Assembly (NCBI GenBank): GCA_013215465.1
Contig: JABSOW010000008.1
Span: 1 to 64,000, forward strand
DNA from: Colwellia sp.
GTDB taxonomy: Bacteria > Pseudomonadota > Gammaproteobacteria > Enterobacterales > Alteromonadaceae
Length of the DNA stretch: 64,000 nt
Direction of reading: 5' to 3'
Part shown: piece after piece, positions 45,561 to 53,846 of the stretch
Numbering within the stretch: the stretch's first letter is position 1
Layout of the letters: each line of letters opens with the position of its first letter
Translations under genes and position numbers: made by a program
Notes under the pieces: model-generated
Told to the model about the DNA's origin: nothing
Seen by the model: only the letters and a program-made list of their open reading frames with translations
Databases searched by the model: none

Positions 45561-47081
45561 CTATGCACTTTCTTCAATGTCATTATTTTCACCATGGGCT
45601 GCGCGCCAAGAAATATCATCCGCAGAGCCTTTATATTCGCCGGAATCTTCTGGATTAAAATGATAAAATTTCAGAACATCTGATATTTCTTCACCACCAC
45701 AATTACCTTGGAATATTTGATGTACAGGTAACCATGCATGCGAATATTTTTCAGGTTCGTGGTCAAATATAGCTTTACAGGCATCGGTACAGGTATGAAA
45801 TTTGTCACCATTGTATTCACTTAAACGATAAGAAAGATCGAGAGGTTTTCCTTTTGAAATTTCAGTGAAACACATTGGTACTTGGCACACTTGGCACAAC
45901 TGAGGTAAACCGGCATTAAAATAACGTTTGCCTTGCTTTTCCATCTCGGCATACATTTCCCAACGTGGTCGGTAGTATTTATCAAAAGTGTTAGGATATT
46001 TTTCAGATAACCAATCCATTTTTTCTTTACTTGGGATCTCTGTTTGAAATGCTGCCGCATGTGAAAATTGATATAATGTAAAGTAAATTTGATGACTTAA
46101 ATGTTCCGCTTCAGCAGTGGCTTGTTCATGAAATTTAGGCATACGTAAACCATAACGGCCTAAATCTTTAAACAATGCACCACAGTTATCGACAAAATAA
46201 ATATCCCACGCTTCTTTCCAAGACATAGGACTATCAGGCAACATGTAGTCTTGCATTGCAGACACTAAACCAAGAACACGATAGGCACGCCAAAAATGCT
46301 TATCAATCCAACCTTGCACAATTTCAAGATTATCTTCATGCTGCTCAACAATGAATTTTATAATTTCAAGCCCTAAGGTCATATGGCGCGATTCATCAGA
46401 TTGCGCCGAAAATCCAAAAGTAACTGTTGCCATATCACCATTGTGGGCGGCACCCGACATAAATGGTACAAAGAGTAAATTGGTTAAAATATATTCAAAA
46501 GCAAAAGAGATAGAGGTCATAAATTCAAATGGCCCCGCTGATCTAGCATCATCAAAATAGGATTTTGGTACCGATAAATACCAAACTCGATCATGCATAT
46601 GAAAAGGGTCATGTAAGCCGGTGAAATGCTTATTGTAATGACTCAAAGTATGTATTTGAGTTTGTACATGCCGTAATTCATCAATTGATTGCATTTGACA
46701 AGCAATTTGAGCGCCTTCGCCACTAAATTGTCGCGCTAAATTAGCAAAACCACGATGAGCGCCATACTCTAAAGGAGAAACGCCTTGAATAAAAATTTTA
46801 AGGGCATTGATATAACTTGCATTAGTTAAATTTAGGTGACCATTGTTTTGTGCAAAGCTATCAATAATGGCATAAAGTTTCTTATCTTTTTCTGCTTGAT
46901 ATTTCCAGTAAGCTTCAGCCGTTAAACGAAAAGGGTCTTCCCATTTGTCCCAATCAACAATTTTTATTCCTTCATATGATTCTTGAGGAAAAACTTTTTC
47001 TTTGGGTTGATAAGTGGGTTCCCAACCTAAACCACGCGTTAATAACTCATAGCGTTTACGCATATTTAATTTTTTAGCCAT
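45561..47081 (-). CDS. dmpN: Phenol hydroxylase large (alpha) subunit, diiron catalytic component P3
   Basis: The 506-residue bacterial multicomponent monooxygenase alpha subunit hydroxylates phenol to catechol. Carboxylate-bridged diiron ligands are visible: Glu105 (LEYGAHR), Glu135-x-x-His138 (DELRH), Glu196 (FEYI) and Glu230-x-x-His233 (DESRH). A C-terminal Cys cluster (LCQVCQVPMC, HTCTDAC) matches the zinc/YHS region. The ATG at 47081 has GGGGA upstream; a TTG five codons earlier is not used. It is a few residues shorter than DmpN (517). Confidence 0.95.
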   Translation of the reverse strand: MAKKLNMRKRYELLTRGLGWEPTYQPKEKVFPQESYEGIKIVDWDKWEDPFRLTAEAYWKYQAEKDKKLYAIIDSFAQNNGHLNLTNASYINALKIFIQGVSPLEYGAHRGFANLARQFSGEGAQIACQMQSIDELRHVQTQIHTLSHYNKHFTGLHDPFHMHDRVWYLSVPKSYFDDARSAGPFEFMTSISFAFEYILTNLLFVPFMSGAAHNGDMATVTFGFSAQSDESRHMTLGLEIIKFIVEQHEDNLEIVQGWIDKHFWRAYRVLGLVSAMQDYMLPDSPMSWKEAWDIYFVDNCGALFKDLGRYGLRMPKFHEQATAEAEHLSHQIYFTLYQFSHAAAFQTEIPSKEKMDWLSEKYPNTFDKYYRPRWEMYAEMEKQGKRYFNAGLPQLCQVCQVPMCFTEISKGKPLDLSYRLSEYNGDKFHTCTDACKAIFDHEPEKYSHAWLPVHQIFQGNCGGEEISDVLKFYHFNPEDSGEYKGSADDISWRAAHGENNDIEESA

Positions 47082-47096
47082 TATAATTTTCCCCAA

Positions 47097-47372
47097 TTAA
47101 TTCCATGACACTTTAAAATAATCGTCATCTTCATCAACACAGCCAGATAAAGACACTAAGACTAAATGTAATTCTTGCAAATCAACATCACGACCCGCTA
47201 GTTCAGATACCACTTCTTCTGTTATTTTTAATTCACCTATATTTTCAATACGAATCATTCCAGGTTGGTCATATTTAAATACTGCTTCAGGATTTTCTTG
47301 TTCAAATGCTTCAACAAATGGACGAGCATCCTCGTTACGCTGTAAAATAATAAATACTTTGCTTTCTGACAT
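47097..47372 (-). CDS. dmpM: Phenol hydroxylase coupling/effector component P2
   Basis: The 91-residue cofactorless regulatory protein binds the hydroxylase and couples NADH oxidation to hydroxylation. The MmoB/DmpM fold is recognised from VFIILQRNEDARPFVEAF and EITEEVVSEL-like segments, with conserved length (Pseudomonas 90). It lies 9 bp from dmpL and 15 bp before dmpN. Confidence 0.92.
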   Translation of the reverse strand: MSESKVFIILQRNEDARPFVEAFEQENPEAVFKYDQPGMIRIENIGELKITEEVVSELAGRDVDLQELHLVLVSLSGCVDEDDDYFKVSWN

Positions 47373-47381
47373 GCTAATCCC

Positions 47382-48380
47382 CTAAATTTTTAGACCTTGT
47401 TTCACTAACCGCGCAAGTAATTCACTTTTGGCTTCTTCTAATTTATCTTCACCACCGTCAGTAAAAGCTGCTTGAGCAATCGGCAAGACCGCTTTATTTA
47501 AACGTTCAGTCCATTTTATTACCCAAGAAGAAAGTAACTCATTATTTGCATCACTTTCTTTCGCAACGACTTTAATCAATTGATTTGTCCAGCGAATTGT
47601 TTCTGCATACCAGTCACTCATAAATTGCGTTAACAAGATTAAAGTATTACCACCTTTACTACTTACCTCTTGAATATATTGATCAAAAATTAATGGATAA
47701 ATAAGACCATCCATGACAATATTTTGAGCCACCATAATTTCAAACCAGTCATCAAGCACAAAAATATCTTCCATTGCATGACGAAGAGGTTGCCACATAG
47801 ATGCGTCTAACCAATCAATTCGGCCTTGTTCAAGCCCTACTGATTCGTTTTCATCAATGAGTAAAATAATTTTAGAAATGTATTGAGAAATACCTATTCG
47901 ATCAAAGCCATGCAAAGAAGCAAGAGACGTAATAATTGAACCATAACCACGATCACATATATCTTGATTATTCATATTTGCGCCATATTCAACATGACGA
48001 AGTGGTGTTAGTATTTTTTTTATAGACTCTTTTAACTCATCTGGAATAGATAAAAGCATGTTATGCTTTTCTGCCATCTTGAAATTGTTATCCATACTTT
48101 CTTGCTGTTTAGCACGAGCCATAACATAAGCACTATAATGGTACTGACGTGGGTCGGTAAAACTGTACCAATCTTCCATAACGATTGATGTGTTTCTCAC
48201 ATCATAGAGTTCTTTTCCTTTTGCCCATGTAGGAGGGTAATGAAAATTAGTCGTTGGTTGAAGATCATAAACGGCTTCTTGATAACGAGACGCAGGTTTA
48301 TCGTGCCCTATTCGTCGACCAACATATCCATAGTTGGTACGTTTTGTTTTTATTTCTTTGGTGGATATATGTACTGACAT
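47382..48380 (-). CDS. dmpL: Phenol hydroxylase beta subunit, component P1
   Basis: The 332-residue ferritin-fold subunit is related to alpha but has no metal ligands, as expected. Recognisable blocks: NYGYVGRRIGHDKPASRYQEAVYDLQPTTNFHY (family N-terminus) and LRHVEYGANMNNQDICDRGYG. It pairs with DmpN and DmpO in the hydroxylase core. Length matches Pseudomonas DmpL (331). Confidence 0.93.
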   Translation of the reverse strand: MSVHISTKEIKTKRTNYGYVGRRIGHDKPASRYQEAVYDLQPTTNFHYPPTWAKGKELYDVRNTSIVMEDWYSFTDPRQYHYSAYVMARAKQQESMDNNFKMAEKHNMLLSIPDELKESIKKILTPLRHVEYGANMNNQDICDRGYGSIITSLASLHGFDRIGISQYISKIILLIDENESVGLEQGRIDWLDASMWQPLRHAMEDIFVLDDWFEIMVAQNIVMDGLIYPLIFDQYIQEVSSKGGNTLILLTQFMSDWYAETIRWTNQLIKVVAKESDANNELLSSWVIKWTERLNKAVLPIAQAAFTDGGEDKLEEAKSELLARLVKQGLKI

Positions 48381-48415
48381 AAAACTTAGTCCCCATTAAT
48401 ATTTACTTAAACTTA

Positions 48416-48673
48416 CTAATCTAGTTGGCCATGACGCCATTTTAATTTATCAAGCTCGACTTGATGTTGTTGCTCTATTGTTAATTCTTTAACATCATGT
48501 TTAATACAAAATTGACGGAATTGCTTAAAAGGTAAAACAAGTTCCACATACAAGGTCGGCGTACCAATTGAGTAATCAAATTCAACAAACTTATTTTTTA
48601 AAACACCGGTTACATGAACAAAGTGTGTTTGTTCGGTAGGTTCACCTGACCTCACATTGCTATTTGTCACCAT
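48416..48673 (-). CDS. dmpK: Phenol hydroxylase assembly component P0
   Basis: The 85-residue protein is the first gene of the phenol hydroxylase operon. DmpK assists iron insertion or activation of the hydroxylase and is inhibitory when overexpressed. The family pattern KFVEFDYSIGTPTLYVELVLPF is visible. A perfect AGGAGG eight bases before the ATG indicates strong translation. Confidence 0.9.
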   Translation of the reverse strand: MVTNSNVRSGEPTEQTHFVHVTGVLKNKFVEFDYSIGTPTLYVELVLPFKQFRQFCIKHDVKELTIEQQHQVELDKLKWRHGQLD

Positions 48674-48721
48674 ATGTCATGCCTCCTATTTTCTTATTTT
48701 GTTTTCACTTTTTTTAATTAG

Positions 48722-48738
48722 AGCAATTAACAGACCAA
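48722..48738 (-). promoter_or_regulatory. Sigma-54 (-24/-12) promoter of the dmpK operon
   Basis: On the minus strand TTGGTCTGTTAATTGCT has the invariant GG and GC with exactly ten bases between them, the defining sigma-54 spacing. It lies 50-65 bp upstream of dmpK. Transcription would start near 48711. It fits the DmpR-type activator encoded at the other end of the island. Confidence 0.75.
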
Positions 48739-48835
48739 TAAAAAATAACCATTAATTATCAATTGTTTATATTTTATTTATTTATATTTTAACCTTTTTT
48801 ATATATTATTTTAATCTACACACTAATAATTTAAC

Positions 48836-48848
48836 CATATGATCAAAT
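48836..48848. promoter_or_regulatory. Secondary DmpR half-site
   Basis: CATATGATCAAAT repeats one arm of the palindrome at 48919-48948, 71 bp closer to the promoter. Paired upstream sites are usual for XylR/DmpR, which assembles as a hexamer. Confidence 0.5.
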
Positions 48849-48918
48849 ATAAGGTTTTTTATGTTATAAAAAATGATGATTTAGCAGTGAATACCTGCAT
48901 AGCATGCTTTATATACGA

Positions 48919-48948
48919 TGTTTATTTGATCATATGATCAAATAAACA
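48919..48948. promoter_or_regulatory. Upstream activating sequence for DmpR, 30-bp perfect palindrome
   Basis: All 30 bases form a perfect palindrome centred at 48933/48934 with core TTTGATCATATGATCAAA. This closely matches the known DmpR/XylR operator TTGATCAATTGATCAA. It lies about 180 bp upstream of the -24 element, in the range for enhancer binding with DNA looping. Confidence 0.75.
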
Positions 48949-48978
48949 ATTAGAAACATCATTGAACTGCTAACAATA

Positions 48979-49204
48979 TATACCCAAGCCACTTCAAGGT
49001 GCAGGATTCAGCTAGAACTAGAAACATCTTTAGGCAAGGCATTGATTAAAGATAATGGTTATTCTGGAGAATGTGCTCCTGCACTTCTCTAATAACACCA
49101 TCCATGTAGCGTCCTTGTCGAAATCAATAACGCAACATAAAACGTTTCTAAACTAGCCTTTTAGGGACGACTGAGATTCGCATCTTGAGGTAGTTTGGGT
49201 CTAA
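48979..49204. repeat. Family A interspersed repeat, copy at the upstream end of the phenol island
   Basis: The 226-bp unit starts TATACCCAAGCCACTTCAAG and ends near CATCTTGAGGTAGTTTGGGT. It is homologous and in the same orientation as 21926-22103 (shared GGCATTGATT, GAAATCAATAACG, GTTTCTAAAC). It also contains a 48-bp internal block (GAGAATGTGCTCCTGC...) found in family B at 54899-54925. Confidence 0.7.
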
Positions 49205-49401
49205 ATATTTATCGTTGTTATTGGTGTAAGAGTAATTAACTTGAGGAAGGCTGAAGCACTAAACAACTACCGCTAAAAAAACTAAGGCAAAACTATTCAG
49301 AACTGTAAAAATCAGTGACACGAACTTAATTGATATATTAATATCGAGAATATCCGTACAGAGCGAGCAATGAAGTCGCTTATGGATAATGACGAATAAT
49401 A

Positions 49402-49575
49402 CGCCGCACCATCGTATGGTGTTGTTTCACTACAGCCCGGCACGTTAATGACAGACGGTTAAGTTGTTTACGATAGCGTTGCCAAAACTAAAGATTTAAC
49501 GAATTTATGTTATTGGGCACATGCCAGACGTTATTTTAAAGAAGCCAGTGACGCCTAGCCTAAAGGGACATCAAG
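49402..49575 (+). pseudogene. IS66-family transposase (TnpC) remnant
   Basis: Shifted plus-strand frames give HHRMVLFHYSPAR, then LMTDG-stop-VVYDSVAK and TNLCYWAHARRYFKEASDA-stop-PKG. This is the IS66 transposase core pattern (YSPSR, LQTDGY, CWAHARR, PKG). Stop codons, a deletion between the first two blocks and missing ends show it is dead. Confidence 0.65.
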
Positions 49576-49584
49576 TAACTTTTA

Positions 49585-50109
49585 TCAACCTAGTTCTTTT
49601 AAATTTTTATCATGCAGAGCAACAAGTAAAAGCTCCCCATCATCATTAACACGAAACTTACCGTATGTAGCTGTTGCTAATTTTTTCCCGCTGCCTTCTT
49701 CAAAGAAATATGCGTTAGTAGCGAATTTCACCCGACCTTTTCGTAATCGAAACTGTAGGGCTGTACTTTTATTAGCTATCGCTTCTTTAGTTATACCTTC
49801 TGCGACAATGCCGACAAATGACGCCACACTTCTCTCATCAAGTTGCACGTAGACCAAACCATCAATTGACTCATGGTTAAATTCAGTTGAATCCATCAGC
49901 CCCTGCTCTTTTAGACTGGTTCGGATCTGATTAGCCACGGCAAAGCGAAGCGCCATATAGTCACCTTGCATTAGAGAACGCGGGTCAACAGGAGCTAATT
50001 TAAGAAAGACAACCTCGCCATTTTCTAATAGATTTTCTTTTTTATAAATTGACCAATTTACAACTAATAGCGCGATGATCAGTGTCGCTATTGCGATTGT
50101 TTTTTGCAT
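49585..50109 (-). CDS. GDYXXLXY-domain membrane-anchored protein
   Basis: The 174-residue protein has one N-terminal membrane helix (4-22) and an extracytoplasmic domain with the name-giving motif GDYMALRF (about 50-57). The ATG at 50109 follows AAGGA and begins beside the DUF4401 stop, implying coupling. The family is uncharacterised and recurs with DUF2157 and DUF4401 membrane proteins, as here. Confidence 0.8.
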   Translation of the reverse strand: MQKTIAIATLIIALLVVNWSIYKKENLLENGEVVFLKLAPVDPRSLMQGDYMALRFAVANQIRTSLKEQGLMDSTEFNHESIDGLVYVQLDERSVASFVGIVAEGITKEAIANKSTALQFRLRKGRVKFATNAYFFEEGSGKKLATATYGKFRVNDDGELLLVALHDKNLKELG

Positions 50110-50110
50110 C

Positions 50111-51166
50111 TTACTTATCCTTAAGTGCTGGCATAATTTTATCGAACAACACACGGCTAACTAACATAAGTGCGGCAACTACCAGCAAAACTCCCGATTT
50201 GAACAATAGTGTCTCTTCCATTAAGTAGTAATAGGTAGAGCTATAAACTAACAGTGACATTACCCCAAGCCCAAGCAATGTAGGGTTACTATGAGCAAAA
50301 CCTAGTACTAAAACCACTAAGCCCACTCCTATTCCAGCAGCCTTAAATGTGGCTAACCCGAGGATAAAAGTAAACAACAACACCATCTTAGAAAACTTAG
50401 TGTTAATCTCGACATGATTGGCAGACAACAGTTGCCAGGAAGTAAAAACAAGCGCTGAAAGATAAATGATATAAGAAGCCCAGCTTGGTATTTGTATTAA
50501 TGTTTCACTTGTCGATAACAATAATTTTTCGAAGTCAGCCCCAAAAACATCACTACATTTTAGTAGCAACATAGCGATTACCAGGCCATACATTAGCCCT
50601 TTATTTCTTTTGTATTGGTTAGCAAAGCTAAATTCATTCAAACAGAGCCAGGCTAGCGGAAATATTAAAAAACTACCAAGTAAATGAGGTGCCCCAATAA
50701 TGGCTAAGCTGGCGGCAAATGACAGCGCAGCAAACAAGGTTGAAAATACACGGTGCAAAAAGCTTGGCATGAGATAAGCGAGTAAAACTTGTGACACCGC
50801 CACAGTGAGCCAGATAAGCGCTGAAGATTCCCATTCGATTACCGACCTTACAAGCAACGCTTGCCCTGAAAGACTTATAGCCAAAGCCAAATGTTCATAA
50901 AACTCATTATTAGGTGCTCTTAGTAAGCTATATGCGATTAATAGCAGAGGTAAACTGATAAAAAATGATGCGATAGGCTTTTCAAGTAATGAGGAAAACG
51001 CACTAAAGAAGAAGCCCAATAAAAAAATAGCTCCTAGCCAGCCTGATATTGCCAGTAACATTTTAATATACCAAGGCGAATTCACTGGATCAGTTTTTGG
51101 CGTCTCTCCTTGAACTAAATCAGCCTCTTTCAGCTTAGCCCATAACGCATTCTTTATAGTTGGCAT
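50111..51166 (-). CDS. DUF4401 integral membrane protein
   Basis: The 351-residue protein has about 10 transmembrane segments after a 35-residue cytoplasmic N-terminus. The start at 51166 has a perfect GGAGG seven bases upstream and overlaps the DUF2157 gene by 13 bp. It is the middle gene of a three-gene operon of uncharacterised membrane proteins. Function unknown. Confidence 0.8.
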   Translation of the reverse strand: MPTIKNALWAKLKEADLVQGETPKTDPVNSPWYIKMLLAISGWLGAIFLLGFFFSAFSSLLEKPIASFFISLPLLLIAYSLLRAPNNEFYEHLALAISLSGQALLVRSVIEWESSALIWLTVAVSQVLLAYLMPSFLHRVFSTLFAALSFAASLAIIGAPHLLGSFLIFPLAWLCLNEFSFANQYKRNKGLMYGLVIAMLLLKCSDVFGADFEKLLLSTSETLIQIPSWASYIIYLSALVFTSWQLLSANHVEINTKFSKMVLLFTFILGLATFKAAGIGVGLVVLVLGFAHSNPTLLGLGVMSLLVYSSTYYYLMEETLLFKSGVLLVVAALMLVSRVLFDKIMPALKDK

Positions 51167-52134
51167 ATTTGAGCCTCCGCTTGTACTTTCTTCAGCCAAA
51201 ATGCAGCGCCAACGCCTAAAGCTATCACTATAACTGATAGCAAAAAATATGCAGCTGGCTCACTTTCGTGCAACATTTCTTTAGCAAGTAAGGTAACAAT
51301 TACTACAATTCCAGAAAGGCAACCTCCAGCAAGCATAAATAGATCTACCCGCAATTTTCGATAAAACAAATAAAATGTCACTAAAAACAAAAGCCATACA
51401 GGCAGAGCTAAGGTATCAGTAACGCTATTGTCCAAAATAGCAATTAATGCCAAACTAGTTATTGAAATTCCCACACCCAAAGCAATAATTCTTATCCCCC
51501 ATTGCTTTTGCATCCACAGCCATGATTGGCTCAACTTGTCCCAAGCAGCTAGGCTAAGTGAATTAAAGGCAAATAATGACCACAACACACTAACGCTACT
51601 GCCAAACAATAGCGATAAAGGATTAGTGTGTACATCGCAATAAAAAATAATTGACAAGTTAAGCAGCCCTAACCAAACTAGCCAGATGGTAGTAAATCGA
51701 GAAATCAATGCCCAAGGAGTCATCAATAAAGCCCAATTAAAAAACAGCTGCCACGGATCAGCCCCGGTCTGGTACGTTTGCCCAAATAGAGCCATTAGTG
51801 CACCTAGTAAGATAGTTGCAAACGTTAATGCAGCACTACTATATACGGAGCCAATTTGTGTTTTTAGGTATACTAGAATAGAAAGCACCAGGGCTATTTC
51901 AACAAGAGCAAACTTGGCGAACCGACCAATTTGAGACCAGTTATGCGCCAAAAAATAAATAAATGAAAACCCAAGTGCTATGCAACCAATCCACAAAAAC
52001 AAATTATTGGTAAATGTTAGCCAAGCTCTTTGACTTGGCATTATGTTTGATATATCGACTGCAGCATCGATATTATTTTGATCTACAGCATTGTGTTCAA
52101 TTAAATTGACCAACTCGCCTCTAAATGACTCCAT
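51154..52134 (-). CDS. DUF2157 integral membrane protein
   Basis: The 326-residue protein has a soluble N-terminus (1-35) followed by about 10 hydrophobic helices. It is the first gene of the DUF2157-DUF4401-GDYXXLXY operon. The FGQTYQTGADPWQLFFNWALL stretch is conserved in the family. Its biochemical role is unknown; an envelope or transport function is only suggested by topology. Confidence 0.8.
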   Translation of the reverse strand: MESFRGELVNLIEHNAVDQNNIDAAVDISNIMPSQRAWLTFTNNLFLWIGCIALGFSFIYFLAHNWSQIGRFAKFALVEIALVLSILVYLKTQIGSVYSSAALTFATILLGALMALFGQTYQTGADPWQLFFNWALLMTPWALISRFTTIWLVWLGLLNLSIIFYCDVHTNPLSLLFGSSVSVLWSLFAFNSLSLAAWDKLSQSWLWMQKQWGIRIIALGVGISITSLALIAILDNSVTDTLALPVWLLFLVTFYLFYRKLRVDLFMLAGGCLSGIVVIVTLLAKEMLHESEPAAYFLLSVIVIALGVGAAFWLKKVQAEAQICQL

Positions 52135-52399
52135 GCACAGTTCCCTTTTATCCTATCGCTTTTATAGGAATATCTAAACAATGGAAGTTGGCAATTTACC
52201 CCCTAAATTTAGACCATCTTATACCCATCCGTCGCCATAATTTTCTACTTAGCCCATGTATTTTAGGCTTTTTTGATCATATTGACTCGACCTACTCAAT
52301 TGTAGTTTATTATTTCAATAATTGGTTTTGCCGAAAAATTTCAACCGATAAAAGCCACTATACTTAAGATCACTCCTTAACTTGGTTAGTAGACATACT
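52135..52399. other. Intergenic region upstream of the DUF2157 operon
   Basis: About 265 AT-rich bases that must contain the promoter of the minus-strand operon. I see no convincing gene or strong consensus promoter. Confidence 0.4.
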
Positions 52400-52666
52400 T
52401 ATACCCATGATACTTCAAGATACGAGTTTCAGGATGACTGAGCGATTCATGATCAAGGCGCATCTTTTTATTAATGGTTGTTCCATTAAAAATAGATGCA
52501 ACGAAGACTATGGATTGCTCAGACATCCCCGTAGGGCTGGTTTAGAAACGTTTTATGCTACGTTATTGATTTCGACAAGGGAACAACCATTCTCTTCAAT
52601 CAATACCTTGCCTAAAAACGTTTCTAATTCCAGCTGAATCCGGCATCTTGAGGTAACATGGGTATA
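52400..52666. repeat. Family A interspersed repeat, long form, inverted
   Basis: TATACCCATGATACTTCAAG at 52400 and CTTGAGGTAACATGGGTATA at 52647-52666 are the inverted ends. It matches the 21926 copy in reverse orientation, with about 90 extra internal bases (around 52440-52530: GAGCGATTCATGATCAAGG...). An open frame of 76 codons inside is not a gene. Confidence 0.7.
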
Positions 52667-52868
52667 TAAGTTTACATTCCGTGCCCGCAGGCATCAAATT
52701 ACCCAATAATATTTATGTAGTGATTGAAATTTCTGCCAATGCAGCACCAATAATAGCTTCAGCGCCACTGATCATTTTATTTTTACGAAGCCGCCATAAA
52801 AAACCTAAAAAAATGACCAATATTAGCTATACTTTTTGATGAGTTAATTTAAAAAGTAGGTAAGTAAC

Positions 52869-53393
52869 ATGGCCATTTCAATTTCATTTAATGAATACCT
52901 TTCAAATCATAATATTGACTATGAATTAGTAAAGCATAGATTTACCAAATCCTCTTTTGACTCTTCCTGCTCAGCTCATTTACCTTCCGCAGAGGTAGCC
53001 AAAGCCATTATTTTACAAAGCAGCGACGGCAGCTACCTAATGTCAACATTATCAGTAGGTCATAAGCTATCCTTAGCGCAAGTAAACCAACTGATGGGCA
53101 AAAACTATCATCTGTTAAATGAAACGCAACTAAGTGAACTATTTCCTGATTGTGAGCAAGGTGCAATTCCAGGCATAGGTGCAGCTTTTGCCATAGATAT
53201 GCTGGTTGACGATGGCTTACTTGGCAAAAAACAAGTCTATATTGAGGCTGGTGATCATCGCCATCTAATCAAGGTAGACCAGCAGCAATTTGCTAACATA
53301 TTAGCAAACGTGCCTCATGGCAATATAAGTGGTGAGGCTGTTGGCTACCCTAAAATGGTTGAACACCTTAGCAGCGAATGGCGCATGTCATAA
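52869..53393 (+). CDS. YbaK/prolyl-tRNA deacylase-like protein
   Basis: The 174-residue protein belongs to the YbaK/ProX trans-editing family, which hydrolyses mischarged aminoacyl-tRNA. AEVAKAIILQSSDGSYLMS contains the conserved lysine region (K45), and GAIPGIGAAFAID matches the GxxxPxG-type loop. It stands alone, flanked by interspersed repeats. Which tRNA it edits is not evident. Confidence 0.8.
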   Translation: MAISISFNEYLSNHNIDYELVKHRFTKSSFDSSCSAHLPSAEVAKAIILQSSDGSYLMSTLSVGHKLSLAQVNQLMGKNYHLLNETQLSELFPDCEQGAIPGIGAAFAIDMLVDDGLLGKKQVYIEAGDHRHLIKVDQQQFANILANVPHGNISGEAVGYPKMVEHLSSEWRMS

Positions 53394-53450
53394 AGTTGCT
53401 CATACAGGCTGTTGTAGACTATCATGCTAGCACCATAACCCGGCGGTTAT

Positions 53451-53660
53451 TATACCAATATCACTAATCATGTGATCATTTCTACTTGTTAAAACCACCA
53501 ACTACTTCGTTATTTACTTAATAAACGCTGCATGGATTCAGCTTATTAGACAATGCAGGAGCATATTGTCCTGAACAACTAGTTATTAAAATAAATGCCT
53601 TGTATTTGGCTGTTTTTACTACGTATAAAACAGATCACCTAATTAATGATACTGGTATTA
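53451..53660. repeat. Family B interspersed repeat (degenerate)
   Basis: It begins TATACCAATATCACTAATCATG and ends GATACTGGTATTA, inverted ends like those of 54691-55004. It shares the internal block AGCTTATTAGA-AATGCAGGAGCA. No coding capacity. Confidence 0.55.
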
Positions 53661-53761
53661 CTATGCTGTATTAGGGTCTGATGATAATAGAGTCGAGATT
53701 AATTATGATTAGCCTTTGGGGATAGTCTAACTAGCGCCAAAATAAGCCGAGCCTTCGGTAC

Positions 53762-53835
53762 TATACCCGTTACCATTCAAGATGCAGGTTTCAGAGTGCT
53801 TGAGCGATTTCAACTCAAGGTGCTGTGATGTAATA
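53762..53835. repeat. Family A left-end fragment
   Basis: TATACCCGTTACCATTCAAGATGCAGGTTTCAG followed by TTGAGCGATTTCAA resembles the left end of family A (52400 copy), then homology stops before the adjacent gene at 53847. Confidence 0.45.
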
Positions 53836-53846
53836 ATACTTACTGC

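Noticed and set aside
52407-52637. 76-codon plus-strand ORF
   Set aside because: Entirely within the family A repeat, no ribosome site or domain.
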